A model generated the notes under the pieces. It did not search any database and was not told the origin of the DNA. It saw only the letters and a program-made list of their open reading frames with translations. 64,000 nt of DNA from Elymus sibiricus (taxonomy: Eukaryota > Streptophyta > Magnoliopsida > Poales > Poaceae): the NCBI GenBank assembly GCA_039707655.1, contig CM077664.1, positions 29,872,781 to 29,936,780 on the forward strand, given 5' to 3'. The position numbers and the translations under genes were made by a program. Shown piece by piece: positions 23,801-34,827 of this stretch. The number at the start of each line of letters is the position of its first letter. The first letter of the stretch is position 1.

Positions 23801-24331
23801 CCAAAGCTCATCTTTGGATCTATCGTCGACATAAGAAACTCCATCGTCCGCCTTTGACTTATTCCATTCTTGAATGCTGATCAGGATGCTGTCCCTAAAA
23901 ACAACTCCGCACTGACTTATAAATCGGTCTGCGGTCCGCTTGGGAGCAGTCGGTTTGCCATCTGCAGCGATTTCTTCGATAGTGAACCTTTCATTCTCGC
24001 CCAACCTTTTCTTCGGGCCTCGTCTCTTTACAGAAGATTGGCTCGATCCGGAGGGCTAAAAGAAGAAAGAAGTGTTAATATATGTACATACAAATCAATT
24101 AATGCATCTAGTCAGCAGGCTTAATTAATATACCTCGCCGGACTTTGCAACAGTTAAGGCTCCAACACCGCCGGAGCCGTCATCTTCTCCCTCCATTCGA
24201 TCACCGGAGCCGTCATCCTCTCTTCCCTCACCATCGGAGTCGTTGAGAAACTGTGAGGTGATATCATCACCTCCGTCGCGGATTATATCCCCCAACATCT
24301 CTTCTTGTTCTAAGTCTCTGTCGTGTTCCAT
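20582..24331 (-). pseudogene. CACTA-1 ORF1: En/Spm-type accessory protein fused to an Ulp1-like protease, broken
   Basis: Multi-exon minus-strand gene. It begins with an acidic segment (24331-24125), a DNA-binding-type region (24004-23417: ADRFISQCGVVFRDSI) and a segment like plant Ptta/En/Spm transposase (23420-22539: RARTWFFGHGG, KQIEALTS). A Pro-rich stretch (PPPPPL) follows at 22316-21678. The C-terminal half is a C48/Ulp1 cysteine protease fold: RRGQIYDIGFINP near 21590, HFILLVIRVDSGNVLVMDSLR near 21343-21280 and the Cys box TNLCGYCVCEFIR near 20945. The last exon (RAIQEELAGFFLEE) ends at 20582. Frameshifts, an in-frame TAG after MDSLRKDPQM and imperfect splice sites make it non-functional. 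Ulp1 proteases cleave SUMO-like tags; the role in transposons is unknown. Confidence 0.7.
20744..20802. repeat. (AT)n microsatellite
   Basis: An uninterrupted AT dinucleotide tract of about 29 units, in the intron before the last ORF1 exon of CACTA-1. Confidence 0.95.
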
Positions 24332-24384
24332 AGTTTCTGCAAATATTACAACATGGCAAAACAGTAAAAGGGCGCGAAACCCAG

Positions 24385-24475
24385 GCCTTTAGTCCCGGTT
24401 GGTGGCACGGACAGGGACTAATGGGGGCCTTTAGTCCCGGTTTGTGCCACCAACCGGGACAAACCTGGCAGAGCC
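24385..24475. promoter_or_regulatory. Internal cluster of subterminal motifs upstream of ORF1
   Basis: Four copies of the terminal motif (CTTTAGTCCCGGTT or its complement) lie about 55-145 bases upstream of the ORF1 start, in the middle of CACTA-1. By analogy with En/Spm, where the subterminal repeats and promoter are bound by the same protein, this could allow ORF1 autoregulation. It could also be a scar of an older end-to-end fusion. Confidence 0.6.
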
Positions 24476-24529
24476 GCTCCGGGCAGAGCTGACGGGCGGT
24501 GGGAGTTTAGTCCCACCTCACCATGCGAG

Positions 24530-26288
24530 TGTTGGAAATATGCCCTAGAGGCAATAATAAATTGGTTATTATTATATTTCCTTGTTCATGATAATCGTTT
24601 ATTATCCATGCTATAATTGTATTGATTGGAAACTCAAATACATGTGTGGGTACATAGACAACACTGTGTCCCTAGTAAGCCTCTAGTTGACTAGCTCGTT
24701 GATCAAAAGATGGTGAAGGTTTCCTAGCCATGGACATGAGATGTCATTTGATAACGGGGTCACATCATTAGGAGAATGATGTGATGGACAAGACCGAAAC
24801 TGTAAACGTAGCATATGATCGTGTCAGTTTATTGCTATTGTTTTCTGCATGTCAAGTATCTGTTCCTTTGACCATGAGATCATGCAACTCACTGACACCG
24901 GAGGAATACCTTGTGTGTATCAAACGTCGCAACGTAACTGGGTGACTATAAAGATGCTCTACAGGTATCTCCGAGGGTGTCTGTTGAATTGGCATGGATC
25001 AAGACTAGGATTTGTTACTCCGTGTGACGGAGAGGTATCTCAGGGCCCACTCGGTAATACAACATCACTATAAGCCTTGCAAGCAATGTGACTAAAGTGT
25101 TAGCCACGGGATCTTGTATTATGGAACGAGTAAAGAGACTTGCCGGTAACGAGATTGAACTAGGTATAGAGATACCGACGATCGAATCTCGGGCAAGTAA
25201 CATACCGATAAACAAAGGGAACATCATACGGGATTAACTGAATCCTTGACATAGAGGTTCAACCGATAAAGATCTTCGTAGAATATGTAGGAGCCAATAT
25301 GGGCATCCAGGTCCCGCTATTGGTTATTGACCGTAGAGGTGTCTCGGTCATGTCTACATAGTTCTCGAACCCGCAGGGTCTACACACTTAACGTTTGGTG
25401 ACGATATAAGTATAGTTGAGTTGTTATGTTGGTGACCGAAAGTTGTTCGGAGTCCCGGATGAGATCCCGGACATGACGAGGAGCTCTGGAATAGTCCGGA
25501 GGTAAAGATTGATATATGGGATAATAGTGTTTGGTCTCCAGAAGGGTTCCGGAATTCACCAGAAGGAGTTTCGGATGTTTCCCGAAATGTTCGGGTACGA
25601 GAACACTTTATTTGGGCCAAGGGGTAAAGCCCACGAGGCTTTAGGAAGGTGCAAAAGGAAGTTTTGCAGAGGCCAGGGGCCAGACGCCAGGGACCCTGGC
25701 GTCTGGGGCCAGACGCCGAGGACCCTGGCGTCTGGTCCTGGAGTCCGAGCAGGACTCTTGCCTTGCGGGCCAAACCGACTTTGAGGAGGCTCTTTCTCCA
25801 AGTTTCGACCCCAGGGCTCAACATATAAATAGAGGGGCAGGGCTAGCACCCGAAACACATCAAGATTTCCCCAAGCCGTGTGCGGCAACCCTAACCCTCT
25901 AGTTCCTACGTCATAATCTCCGTAGCGCTTGGCGAAGCCCTGCAGAGATTGTTCCTCACTACCATCACCACGCCGTCCTGCTGCCGGAACTCATCTACTA
26001 CTTCACCATCGCTCGCTGGATCGAGGAGGTGAAGGCGTCATCAAGCCGTACGTGTGTTGAACGCGGAGGTGCCGTCCGTTCGGCACTAGTTCGTGATCGG
26101 ATCGAGGGACGACTTGCGATTTGGATCGCGTTGACGTTCGACTACATCAACCGTGTTTCTTAACGCTTCCGCTTAGCGATCTACAAGGGTATGTAGATTC
26201 ACTCTCCCTCTCATAGATGCTCATCACCATGGATAGATCTTGTGTGTGCGTAGGAAATTTTTTGTTTCCCATGCAACGTTCCCCAACA
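24530..26288 (+). mobile_element. Angela/WIS-type copia solo LTR
   Basis: 1759 bp, from TGTTGGAAATATGCCCTAGA to CGTTCCCCAACA, with a CATATAAATAGAGG TATA box at about 25820. The 5-bp target duplication GCGAG is perfect at 24525-24529 and 26289-26293, with no internal region, so it is a solo LTR formed by LTR-LTR recombination. Length and ends match Angela/WIS LTRs. The short frames inside are not genes. Confidence 0.95.
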
Positions 26289-26293
26289 GCGAG

Positions 26294-27766
26294 GGGCGCC
26301 CGCACCTGCTTATATACGCGGGCGAGAGAGAGCAGGCATGAGCCTCTCTCACCCAGACAGCAACGCGCCGATCCGGTCACCTCTCTGCCCTGTGGGACCT
26401 ACTAGCATGAGGTATTCATGTTGTATGGGCCTGAATCCTGGCCCATATGTTGGGTTTCTAGTCGTATGTAGGCCGTGCAGAGTGAAAATCTTGTGTTAGT
26501 AGGTGGGCAATTTTTTTGCATATGGCAGCTGTTTATTTTTGGACCATCTCCAAATCACCCCAAAATTTTTGTACATGCTCACTTACATGTAATAAACATG
26601 ATTATGAAAGAAATTTCAACAATAATGAAGTTTACACTGTCCCCTTAAGGTAAAGCTGGAAAACTAAAAAAGGAAAGAGGAAAAATAGATTTCATTTTAA
26701 AATATTTCAAATATAAAACAGAAAAGAAATATTGGAAAAATATATTTGATTTTACAAATAAGGACAAACATTATGAAAGCTTTTTAGTTGATTCTTTTTG
26801 CTATTGAAGAATATTATGAAATACTTTTTGTTAACCTAATAATGTTATATTTTCTTTTCTGTTTAGTTATTAGTTTAGTATTTTTTTTGTTTTCTATTTG
26901 CTTTTTCTTATTGTTTTCTTTATTGCTTTATTCATTGATTGTATTTTCATTGCTAGAATGCTTGCTAGAGTGAATGCTTATATGAATGCAATGTTTGATT
27001 ATATAGATTTTCATCAGATAGTGACAAATAGTTCTATCAAGTTCTATCAAGTTGTTTTTGGTTTTAGACCTTTTTAGGATATTTTAGTTTTAGTTTTCTT
27101 TTAAACAGATTCAAAAACAGTAGCATACATGCCTAGTTTTCATTTATTTCTTTTTGCTATTAAAGTTTTTAACAAAAAATACTTTATGAAAATTTTAGTT
27201 GCATAAATTTTATATAGTTTTAAGTTAATATTATTTTGATTATAACTAGAGTTTTATAAAAGCTTTTTAGTTGATTCTTTTTGCTATTGAAGAATATTAT
27301 AGTTTTGTTTTAGTTGATCATAACTAAAATTCTAGCATGTCACAAATGCCATATTTGATGATCTTGCCAAGTCTCATGGCTTGGAGAACAAGATAACATC
27401 ATCAAATTCCCTTGAAACCATCTCTGTCCATTTTCTAATTTGAGCAACTTAACATTGCTAAACATGTCCAAATGAGCTCAAACTTGGTACACCTGCTAAA
27501 ATGGTCTAAATATTTGCATTGATAAACTCCTCTTTATAATTAAAATACTAAAAGGATATGAATAATTGAAATTTCATAACTTAATAAATAATTATTCTAA
27601 AATCATGTTTCAAATGCCAAAATGCCCTAGCTAGCTCTTACAAAGATTCCCTCCGGTTTGTCCGAAGTGGCACTTTCCAGCTATAAGTCCGGAAACTCAC
27701 AGTAGAGAGAAAGTGATGGCGGTGAAGCCGGTCACATCCCAGAGTGGGATCTTTTGGGGTATAAAA
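26294..27766. mobile_element. Intergenic region of CACTA-1 between ORF1 and TNP2
   Basis: A GC-rich stretch (26294-26400) continues the DNA left of the solo LTR, then AT-rich non-coding DNA. A roughly 45-bp segment (AAAGCTTTTTAGTTGATTCT) occurs twice, at about 26776 and 27256. No gene seen. Confidence 0.55.
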
Positions 27767-30700
27767 CTATTTCTTCGCGTGTGTCCCTTGCTTATTGCGC
27801 CGTAACCATGGATAATCTTCATCATTTAACAGGATGATTGGATCAGTCTTCACTATGAAGGGAGGAATTTCATGAAACTTTTCATAATCTTCTGACATGT
27901 CTGTCTTGTCCTCCACTCCCACAATGTTTCTTTTCCCTGAAAGAACTATGTGGCGCTTTGGCTCATCGTATGATGTATTCGCTTCCATATCTTTTCTTTT
28001 TCTCGGTTTGGTAGACATGTCCTTCACATAGAAAACCTGCGCCACATCATTGGCTAGGACAAATGGTTCGTTTGTGTACCCAAGATTGTTGAGATCCACT
28101 GTTGTCATTTCGTAATGCGGGTCTACCTGTACCCCGCCTCCTGTCAGATTGACCCATTTGCACCGAAACAAAGGGACCTTAAAATCACGTCCATAGTCAA
28201 GTTCCCATATCTCCTCTATGTAACCATAATATGTGTCCTTTGCCCTATTGGTGTTTGCTGCATCAAAGCGGACACCACTGTTTTGGTTGGTGCTCTTTTT
28301 ATCTTGGGCGATCATGTAAAATGTATTCCCATTTATCTCGTACCCTTGGAAAGTCAATACAGTCGAAGATGGTGTCCTGTCCAACAAGTACAGCTCATCT
28401 CCAACAGTGGTGTTACCCATGAGATGTGTTTGCAACGAACCACCGAAAGTCCCCATGTGTTCACGTGTAATCCAGTCGTCAGACTGCTTCGGGGCCACCA
28501 AGCCGATCGGTATTCTTGTGTTCATTGTTATACGGGGCCACCAAGGTAGAATTTTGTAGAACTGTGTAGTGTGCTTGCGCCCAAGAATGCCCGTCCCTAC
28601 ATATTATTGCTTTCGGTCCTAGCGTGCCTTTTCCACCCAGTCTCCCCTCATGCCGCGATTCAGGAACACCAATCGGCTTAAGGAAAGGAATAAAGTCAAC
28701 ACAAAACTCAATGACCTCCTCTGTTTCGTGGCCCTTGGAGATGCTTCCTTCTGGCCTAGCACGGTTATGAACATATTTCTTTAAGACTCCCATGAACCTC
28801 TCAAAGGGGAACATATTGTGTAGAAATACAGGACCCAGAATTGCAATCTCGTCGACTAGGTGAACTAGGACGTGCATCATAATATTGAAGAAGGATGGTG
28901 GGAACACCAACTCGAAACTGACAAGACATTGGACCAAATCATTCTGTAACCTTGGTAGGATTTCTGGATCGATTACCTTCTGAGAAATTGCATTGAGGAA
29001 TGCACATAGCTTCACAATGGCTAATCGAACATTTTCTGGTAGAAGCCCCCTCAATGCAACTGGAAGCAATTGCGTCATAATCACGTGGCAGTCATGAGAC
29101 TTTAGGTTCTGGAATTTTTTTCTCTGCCATATTTATTATTCCCTTTATATTCGATGAGAAGCCAGACGGGACCTTGATACTGAGCAGGCATTCAAAAAAT
29201 ATTTCCTTCTCTGCTTTGGTAAGAGCGTAGATGGCAGGACCTTGATGCTGCTTTGGATGCTTGCCGTCTTTTTCGTTCATACGTTGCTGGTCCTCCCGTG
29301 CCTCCGGTGTATCTTTTGTCTTCCCATACACACCCAAGAAGCCTAGCAGGTTCAAGCAAAGATTCTTCGTCACGTGCATCACGTCGATTGCAGAGCGGAC
29401 CTCTAGGACTTTCCAATAGGGTAGGTCCCAAAATATAGATTTCTTCTTCCACATGGGTGCGTGTCCGTCAGCGTTATTCAGAACAGATTGTCCGCCAGGA
29501 CCCTTTCCAAAGATTGCTTTTAAATCCTTGACCATATCAAATATATCATCACCAGTACGGGGGACAGGCTTCTTCCGGTGATCTGCCTCACCTTTTAAAT
29601 GCTTGCCTTTCTTTCTTAAGGCATGCTTGGTCGGAAGAAATCGACGATGTCCTAGGTACACATTCTTCTTACATTTGTCCAAATATATACTTTCAGTCTC
29701 ATCTAAACAGTGTGTGCATGCGTTGTATCCCTTGTTTGTCTGTCCTGAAAGGTTACTAAGAGCAGGCCAATCATTGATGGTTACAAACAGCAACGCTCGT
29801 AGGTCAAATTCCTCCTGTTTGTGCTCACCCCACACACGTACACCTTTTATATCCCACAGCTGTAAAAGTTCTTCAACTAATGGCCTTAGGTACACATCAA
29901 TGTCGTTGCCGGGTTGCTTAGGGCCTTGGATGAGCACTGGCATCATAATGAACTTCCGCTTCATGCACAACCAAGGAGGAAGGTTATAGATACATAGAGT
30001 CACAGGCCAGGTGCTATGATTGCTGCTCTGCTCCCCAAAAGGATTAATGCCATCTGCACTTATACCAAACCATAAGTTCCTTGCGTCACCTGCAAACTCC
30101 GGCCACTTTCTCTCGATTTTTCTCCACTGCGACCCATCAGCGGGTACTCTCAACATCCCGTCTTTATTACGGTCTTCTTTGTGCCATCGCAACAACTTGG
30201 CATGCTCTTTGTTTCTGAACAGACATTTCAACCATGGTATTATAGGAGCATACCACATCACCTTGGTAGGAACCCTCTTCCCGGGGCGCACGCCCTCAAC
30301 ATCACCAGGGTCATCTCGTCTGATCTTATACCGCAATGCACCACATACCGGGCATGCATTCAAATTCTCGTACTCCTCACCGCGGTAGAGGATGCAGTCA
30401 TTAGGGCATGCATGTATCTTCTGCACCTCTAATCCTAGAGGGCAGAGAACCTTCTTTGCTTCGTACGTACTGTCAGGCAATTCGTTATCCTTTGGAAGCT
30501 TCTTCTTCATTATTTTCAGTAGCTTCCCAAATCCCTTGTCGGATAAACCATTCTCTGCCTTCTATTGCAGCAATTCCAGTGTGGTACCGAGCTTTGTGTT
30601 GCTATCTTCGCAATTTGGGTACAACCGTTTTTTGTGATCCTCTAACATGCGATCGAACTTCAACTTCTCCCTTTCACTTTCGCATTCTCTCTGTGCATCA

Positions 30701-31103
30701 ACAATGACCCGGCGAAGATCATCAGCGGGCACATCTGGTGCCTCTTGATCTTCAACTTCCCCCGTTGCAGTATCACCGTATTCAGGGAACATAGGATAGT
30801 TGTCATCATCCTCTTCTTCTTCATTGTCTTCCATCATAACCCCTCTTTCTCCATGCTTGGTCAACAATTATAGTGGGGCATGAAACCCTTCTTAAGTAGG
30901 TGGAAGTGACGGGTTTTCGAGGAAGAGTAATCCTTCGTATTCTCACAGACAACACATGGACAATACATAAAACCATTCTGCTTGTTTGCCTCAGCCACAT
31001 CGATAAAATTATGCAGGCCCGTAATGTACTCGGAAGTGCGTCGGTCACCGTACATCCATTGTCGGTTCATCTGCATTATATAATTAAGTATATCAAAAAC
31101 CAT
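27767..31103 (-). pseudogene. CACTA-1 TNP2 transposase, broken
   Basis: Minus-strand TNP2-family transposase. Order: transposase-associated domain (31070-30864: NRQWMYGDRR, YCPCVVC); acidic linker; Cys motifs (CPNDCILYRGEEY, CPVCGALRY); the TNP2 core with WFGISADGINPFG, VLIQGPKQPGNDIDVYLRPL and AIDVMHVTKNLCLN; DUF4218-like region (LLPVALRGLLPENVR, 29080-28700); DUF4216-like region (GYIEEIWELDYG, VPLFRCKW, AQVFYVKD, 28525-28000). Lesions: a 1-bp deletion near 30864, an in-frame TAG at about 30562 where Trp is expected, a frameshift in an A run near 29110 and another near 28500. Not functional. It would catalyse CACTA excision and insertion. Confidence 0.85.
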
Positions 31104-31247
31104 TACAGAACATCATGAATAGAGAAATGACAAAATTAATATAAGTTCATCATCACATTAAAACCAAAGTACAGTAGTGATCAAATGTTATTACTGCAAA
31201 AATAAATACATAAAGTTCTTACATAGTTCTCATAAAACAACATACAA

Positions 31248-31691
31248 CTATGTAAAACATTTAAATGCAACAACAAATGCGATCAAAATCGCAACTAAGG
31301 TAACAATTGATCCAACAGCATAATGATACCAAGCCGCTTTATCAATGGCATATTTTCTAATTTTTCTAATCTTCAAGCGCATTGCATCCATCTGGATCTT
31401 GTGTAGATCGACGACATCGGCAACATGCAACTCCAATTTCATCTTCTCTTCTTCAATTCTTTTCAATTTTTCTTTCAAATAATTGTTTTCATTTTCAACT
31501 AAATTTAACCTCTCGACAAGAGGGTCGGTTGGAATTTCCGGTTCACATACCTCCTAGATAAAAACATATATGTCAAGTTGTTCGGCATAATTGTCATAAA
31601 CACTAAATGAAACAAATAGTTATAAAAGATAATATACCACATCCGAATCATAGACCGGATGAGAGCCGACGGGGGCGGATACCAAAACCAT
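31248..31691 (-). CDS. Small coiled-coil protein with one membrane segment, CACTA-1 accessory gene
   Basis: Two minus-strand exons, 31691-31638 (18 codons, ATG to donor GTATAT) and 31553-31248 (102 codons including stop, after acceptor TCTAG), joined in phase to give about 119 residues. Residues about 25-80 form a charged heptad-like helix (NYLKEKLKRIEEEKMKLEL, then MRLKIRKIRKYAID). A single hydrophobic segment follows (VGSIVTLVAILIAFVVAF), with only KCFT after it, so it looks like a tail-anchored membrane protein. The frame is intact although neighbouring TNP2 is broken. An upstream leader exon may exist near 31860. I recognise no family. It is encoded just upstream of TNP2 on the same strand. 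Function unknown. Confidence 0.5.
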
Positions 31692-32269
31692 GGCACTATA
31701 TAATAACAAACAATAATACAAGTAAGAAAATTATACAAGTAGCTATCTAAATCATACAAGTAAGAATTTGTTCTTTTAAAAAAAAGATAAGAACAGGAGG
31801 CTCACCATGGTGGTACCCGTGACGAGATCGGCGCGGGCGATCGACGACGGTGAGGACGGGGACGGGACGACACCCTACACATGTGCAAACTAAGAAGTTA
31901 ATTTGAGCTCAAATTGTGCATCTAAATCAAATAAACTCCCACATACACTCCTCCACTAAAACCCACAAGAGCATATGAAATGAGCTAAACTAGCAGTGAG
32001 AGATGAAAGGATGAAGTTGCTAACCTTTTAGAACACTTGGATAGTTGGTGCACCGCCAAATCTAGACAAATCTTGGGGAAAATGGAGCTTGGAGGTCGAG
32101 CTTGGAGGAAGAACAGAGGAGAAAGCTTAAGTGTGCCTCGGGCATTTCATCGAACACCTCATGTGCATAAGAAGTGAGAATAGTGTAGCACACACACCTC
32201 ACACCTTCTACGGCCAAAAAATAGAGGAGAGGGCGGGCAGGGCCGAGGATATATATAGGGCATCTTTTT

Positions 32270-32546
32270 AGCCCTGGTTGGTGTCTAGAACCGGGACTGA
32301 AGACTAACCTTTAGTCCCGGTTGGAGACACCAACCGGGACTAAAGGGAGCGAGGCCCTTTAGTCCCGGTTGGTGTCTGGAACCGGGACTAAAGGTCCCAG
32401 TCGAACCGGGACTGGTGCCTGCCGAGGCCCGGCCGGCGTCCTAGCCGCTCGAACCGGAACTGATGGTCACATTAGTCCCGGTTCGTAACATGACCGGGAC
32501 TATTGCTCTGATCTGGCCAGAACCAAAGCCCTGTTTTCTACTAGTG
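32270..32546. repeat. Right terminus and subterminal repeats of CACTA-1
   Basis: The outermost bases read CACTAGTAGAAAACAGGGC on the minus strand. Inside are at least six TTTAGTCCCGGTT-type motifs in both orientations, several forming inverted pairs such as AGTCCCGGTTGGAGACACC with its complement. It would also hold the TNP2 promoter. Confidence 0.9.
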
Positions 32547-32907
32547 ATCTAGCACAAACAGAAAAGGGGAAGTAAAATGAACTAAAAAAATTAAGGGACA
32601 TTACCTCAAACACCTTGTGTGCACCGACGCGTCGGAACAGCAACAAAAGAACTTGCTCGAGTCTGGCGTGGGGAGGACGACCACCGATGCGTGCGTGGCC
32701 TGGAACACCTTCCTCCTCCCCCTCTCCGGTGCCTGGATCTCCCCTCCTTTAGTGCGCCCGCTGCAATCCCACCCCGTGATCCGGGAGGAGAGAAGAAGAG
32801 GCCCGACGTGGGATGCCGGTGGCGGGAGGAGAGAACAATTAACGTAGAGGGTCCTATTTGTAAAGTAAACAAAGCATTCGAGGCGTTTCACACCGGAACA
32901 CTGGCTA
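32547..32907. mobile_element. Right part of the older CACTA remnant
   Basis: DNA following the right end of CACTA-1, continuing from 19908. It becomes GC-rich (32620-32830) and resembles the upstream leader of a CACTA gene. No terminus or gene is recognised. Confidence 0.3.
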
Positions 32908-33774
32908 AACTCGGGCGGCACATATGTGCCTCTAGGTGTGTATAGTAGGGTTATGGCACCTCCAACGCGGATCATCAAACCTCCCGAAATGTCGGATCGG
33001 ATAGTCCAGACACTTTTAGCCATCCAACGTCGGTCAACTAAAATGTCCGAACCAATCCGGACGTCCGAAATCCCGCAAACCTGTACCAAACTGAGGGGAG
33101 ATTCGGGGGAGTACGGACGTCCGCCATGTCGGAGTCTGACACCCCGGACCCACCCAAAAGCGAGCGGAGCCCGCGCATTCTCACAATCATGTCACTCCTC
33201 CCACATGAAAGCCCTCCCCTCCCGCTGCTTCGGCCCTGATCACACCCCCCCCATGTTCCGCGGTCCATCGCCGCTATGCCAAAGGCCGGCGCATCAAGGC
33301 GAAGAAGAAGGTGGACAAGGTGGTGGCTGCCGGTCAGGCCGTAGCTCGTCAATCAAAGCGCACCGCCGGGCCGGTGCCACTTGGTCAATCGCAGCCCTAG
33401 CCTGCCCAACTAAAGCCGCCCTACTACTACACAACAATCGCCCCAGCAGTCCGCGGCTTCCTTCACCTCCGACCATCAACCACTGTTCACCGTCGACCTC
33501 AACAGTGACTAACTCTTCACGGAGTCACCGACGCTTGTCCAGTCATGGATTCCCGCTGTGGAGCTCTCATCCGTCGGTGCCCGGTCACTGTTTCCCGGAA
33601 TGCCTCAGCCAAGCATGACGGTGGCAAACGACGAGACGATGATGAACATTATCCGTGATGGAGGCGGCTATGAAGACCGACAAGTGGATGACTCCCAGCC
33701 GGAGCAAGAGCCGCAGCCGGACACACAACAGGCATACACCAAGCAACCAAACATTGAGCCGGACGACCACTGAT

Positions 33775-34780
33775 CGTCGGGTGCCGACCCAAAGAAGAAG
33801 AGGAGAACCGCCTACTCGAACAAGGAGGATGAGGTGATTTGTGAGGCCTGGTTGGCCACTAGTGTGGATCCATTTCATGGCACGGAGCAAAAGGGCATGG
33901 CATTTTGGCAAAGTGTGTATGACTGGTTTCATGAGCAAAAATGCTATGATCCCTACCGCATGCAAGTGATCCATTACCACAATCTGAAGTGGCTAGCCCA
34001 TCGATGTTACATCATTCAAGAGGCCGTCAACAAGTTTTGCGGCTCATACAAACAAGTGCAAAACCGGTGGTCAAGTGGCGTGTCACTCCTCGAGCTCGTA
34101 AGTTTTGTGGCTTGTTCAATGTTGCAACTTACTGACCATGTCATTGTCTTCCTTTGCTAGCCCGCACATGCATGCATGTTATACCACAAGACGGAGAAGA
34201 AACACTTCATATTTATGCATTGTGGGATGAATTTTAATGGGCAAAGTAAGTGGCTCGCATTCATTGCCAATTCCCTCAAGACCGCCATGACCAATGAAGA
34301 TGAAGGTGGTGACCAACAAAAGAAGGGCTTGCCCCGGTCACCCATGTGCATAGGAACCAGGGGAGGAAGTGGGAGGTGGAGAAGGTGAAGCGAGAAGGGG
34401 CAGCGGCCAAGATGACAGAGAAGTTTGAGAATATCATGGCCAAGAAGGAGGAGGCATGTGCTAAGCGCTATGAGGTCAAGGAGGAAAAGAAGGCGGAGGG
34501 GTTTGGCATGTTCATGGACTTGCAAAACAAGAAGCTCAAGCTCGAGGAGAAGAAGCTTATGATGAAGGCCGCTTTCGAGGAGTCCAATATGTTGTTCGTG
34601 AAGGCGGCGGGCTTGGATCCCGATGTGGTGAACTATGTGCAAGACTACCATGCTACCTGCTTCCTCTCAACTAGGAAGGTGTTGGGCCCCCAAGTGCAAG
34701 GGTTTGTAGCAAGCAACGATTTTCCTCAAGTGATCTCAAGGTTTATCGAACCAGCAAGAGCTAAGCGGCACAACCAATGA
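33775..34780 (+). pseudogene. PIF/Harbinger ORF1 (Myb/SANT-like protein), frameshifted
   Basis: Exon 1 (about 33775-34099) encodes a basic KKKRR stretch and a trihelix/Myb-like region (VICEAWLATSVDPFHGTEQ, AFWQSVYDWF, WLAHRCYIIQEAVNKFCGSY). After a GTAAGT...TGCTAG intron (about 34100-34160), exon 2 continues (KTEKKHFIFMHC), and then from about 34346 an Arg/Lys/Glu-rich coiled coil in another frame (KKEEACAKRYEVKEEKKAEG) with a C-terminal tail to the stop at 34780. Both halves match the ORF1 partner protein of plant PIF/Harbinger transposons, which helps the transposase enter the nucleus and bind DNA. A frameshift near 34340 breaks it. Confidence 0.65.
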
Positions 34781-34827
34781 TCAGCACCTGCACACATAAA
34801 TACAAAACTTCCCTCGGCCCCCAACGG

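Larger units (their letters stand above)
20083..32546 (-). mobile_element. Caspar-type CACTA transposon (CACTA-1)
   Basis: The right end is clear: CACTAGTAGAAAAC read inward from 32546, followed by many TTTAGTCCCGGTT/AACCGGGACTAAA motifs. The same motifs fill 20083-20220 on the left. The exact left terminus is uncertain. A CACTACTAGCAAAA at 19909 could be it (flanks ATG left and ATC right do not match), or the left end may be truncated at about 20083. Minus-strand genes: a small membrane protein, TNP2, then ORF1 with an Ulp1 protease end. An Angela solo LTR interrupts it. It is inserted in the older CACTA remnant. Confidence 0.85.

Noticed and set aside
33558..33773. Separate 71-residue gene upstream of the PIF ORF1 domain
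   Set aside because: Acidic Gln/Pro-rich frame ending just before the ORF1 exon; more likely the N-terminal part of that ORF1 after a frame break.
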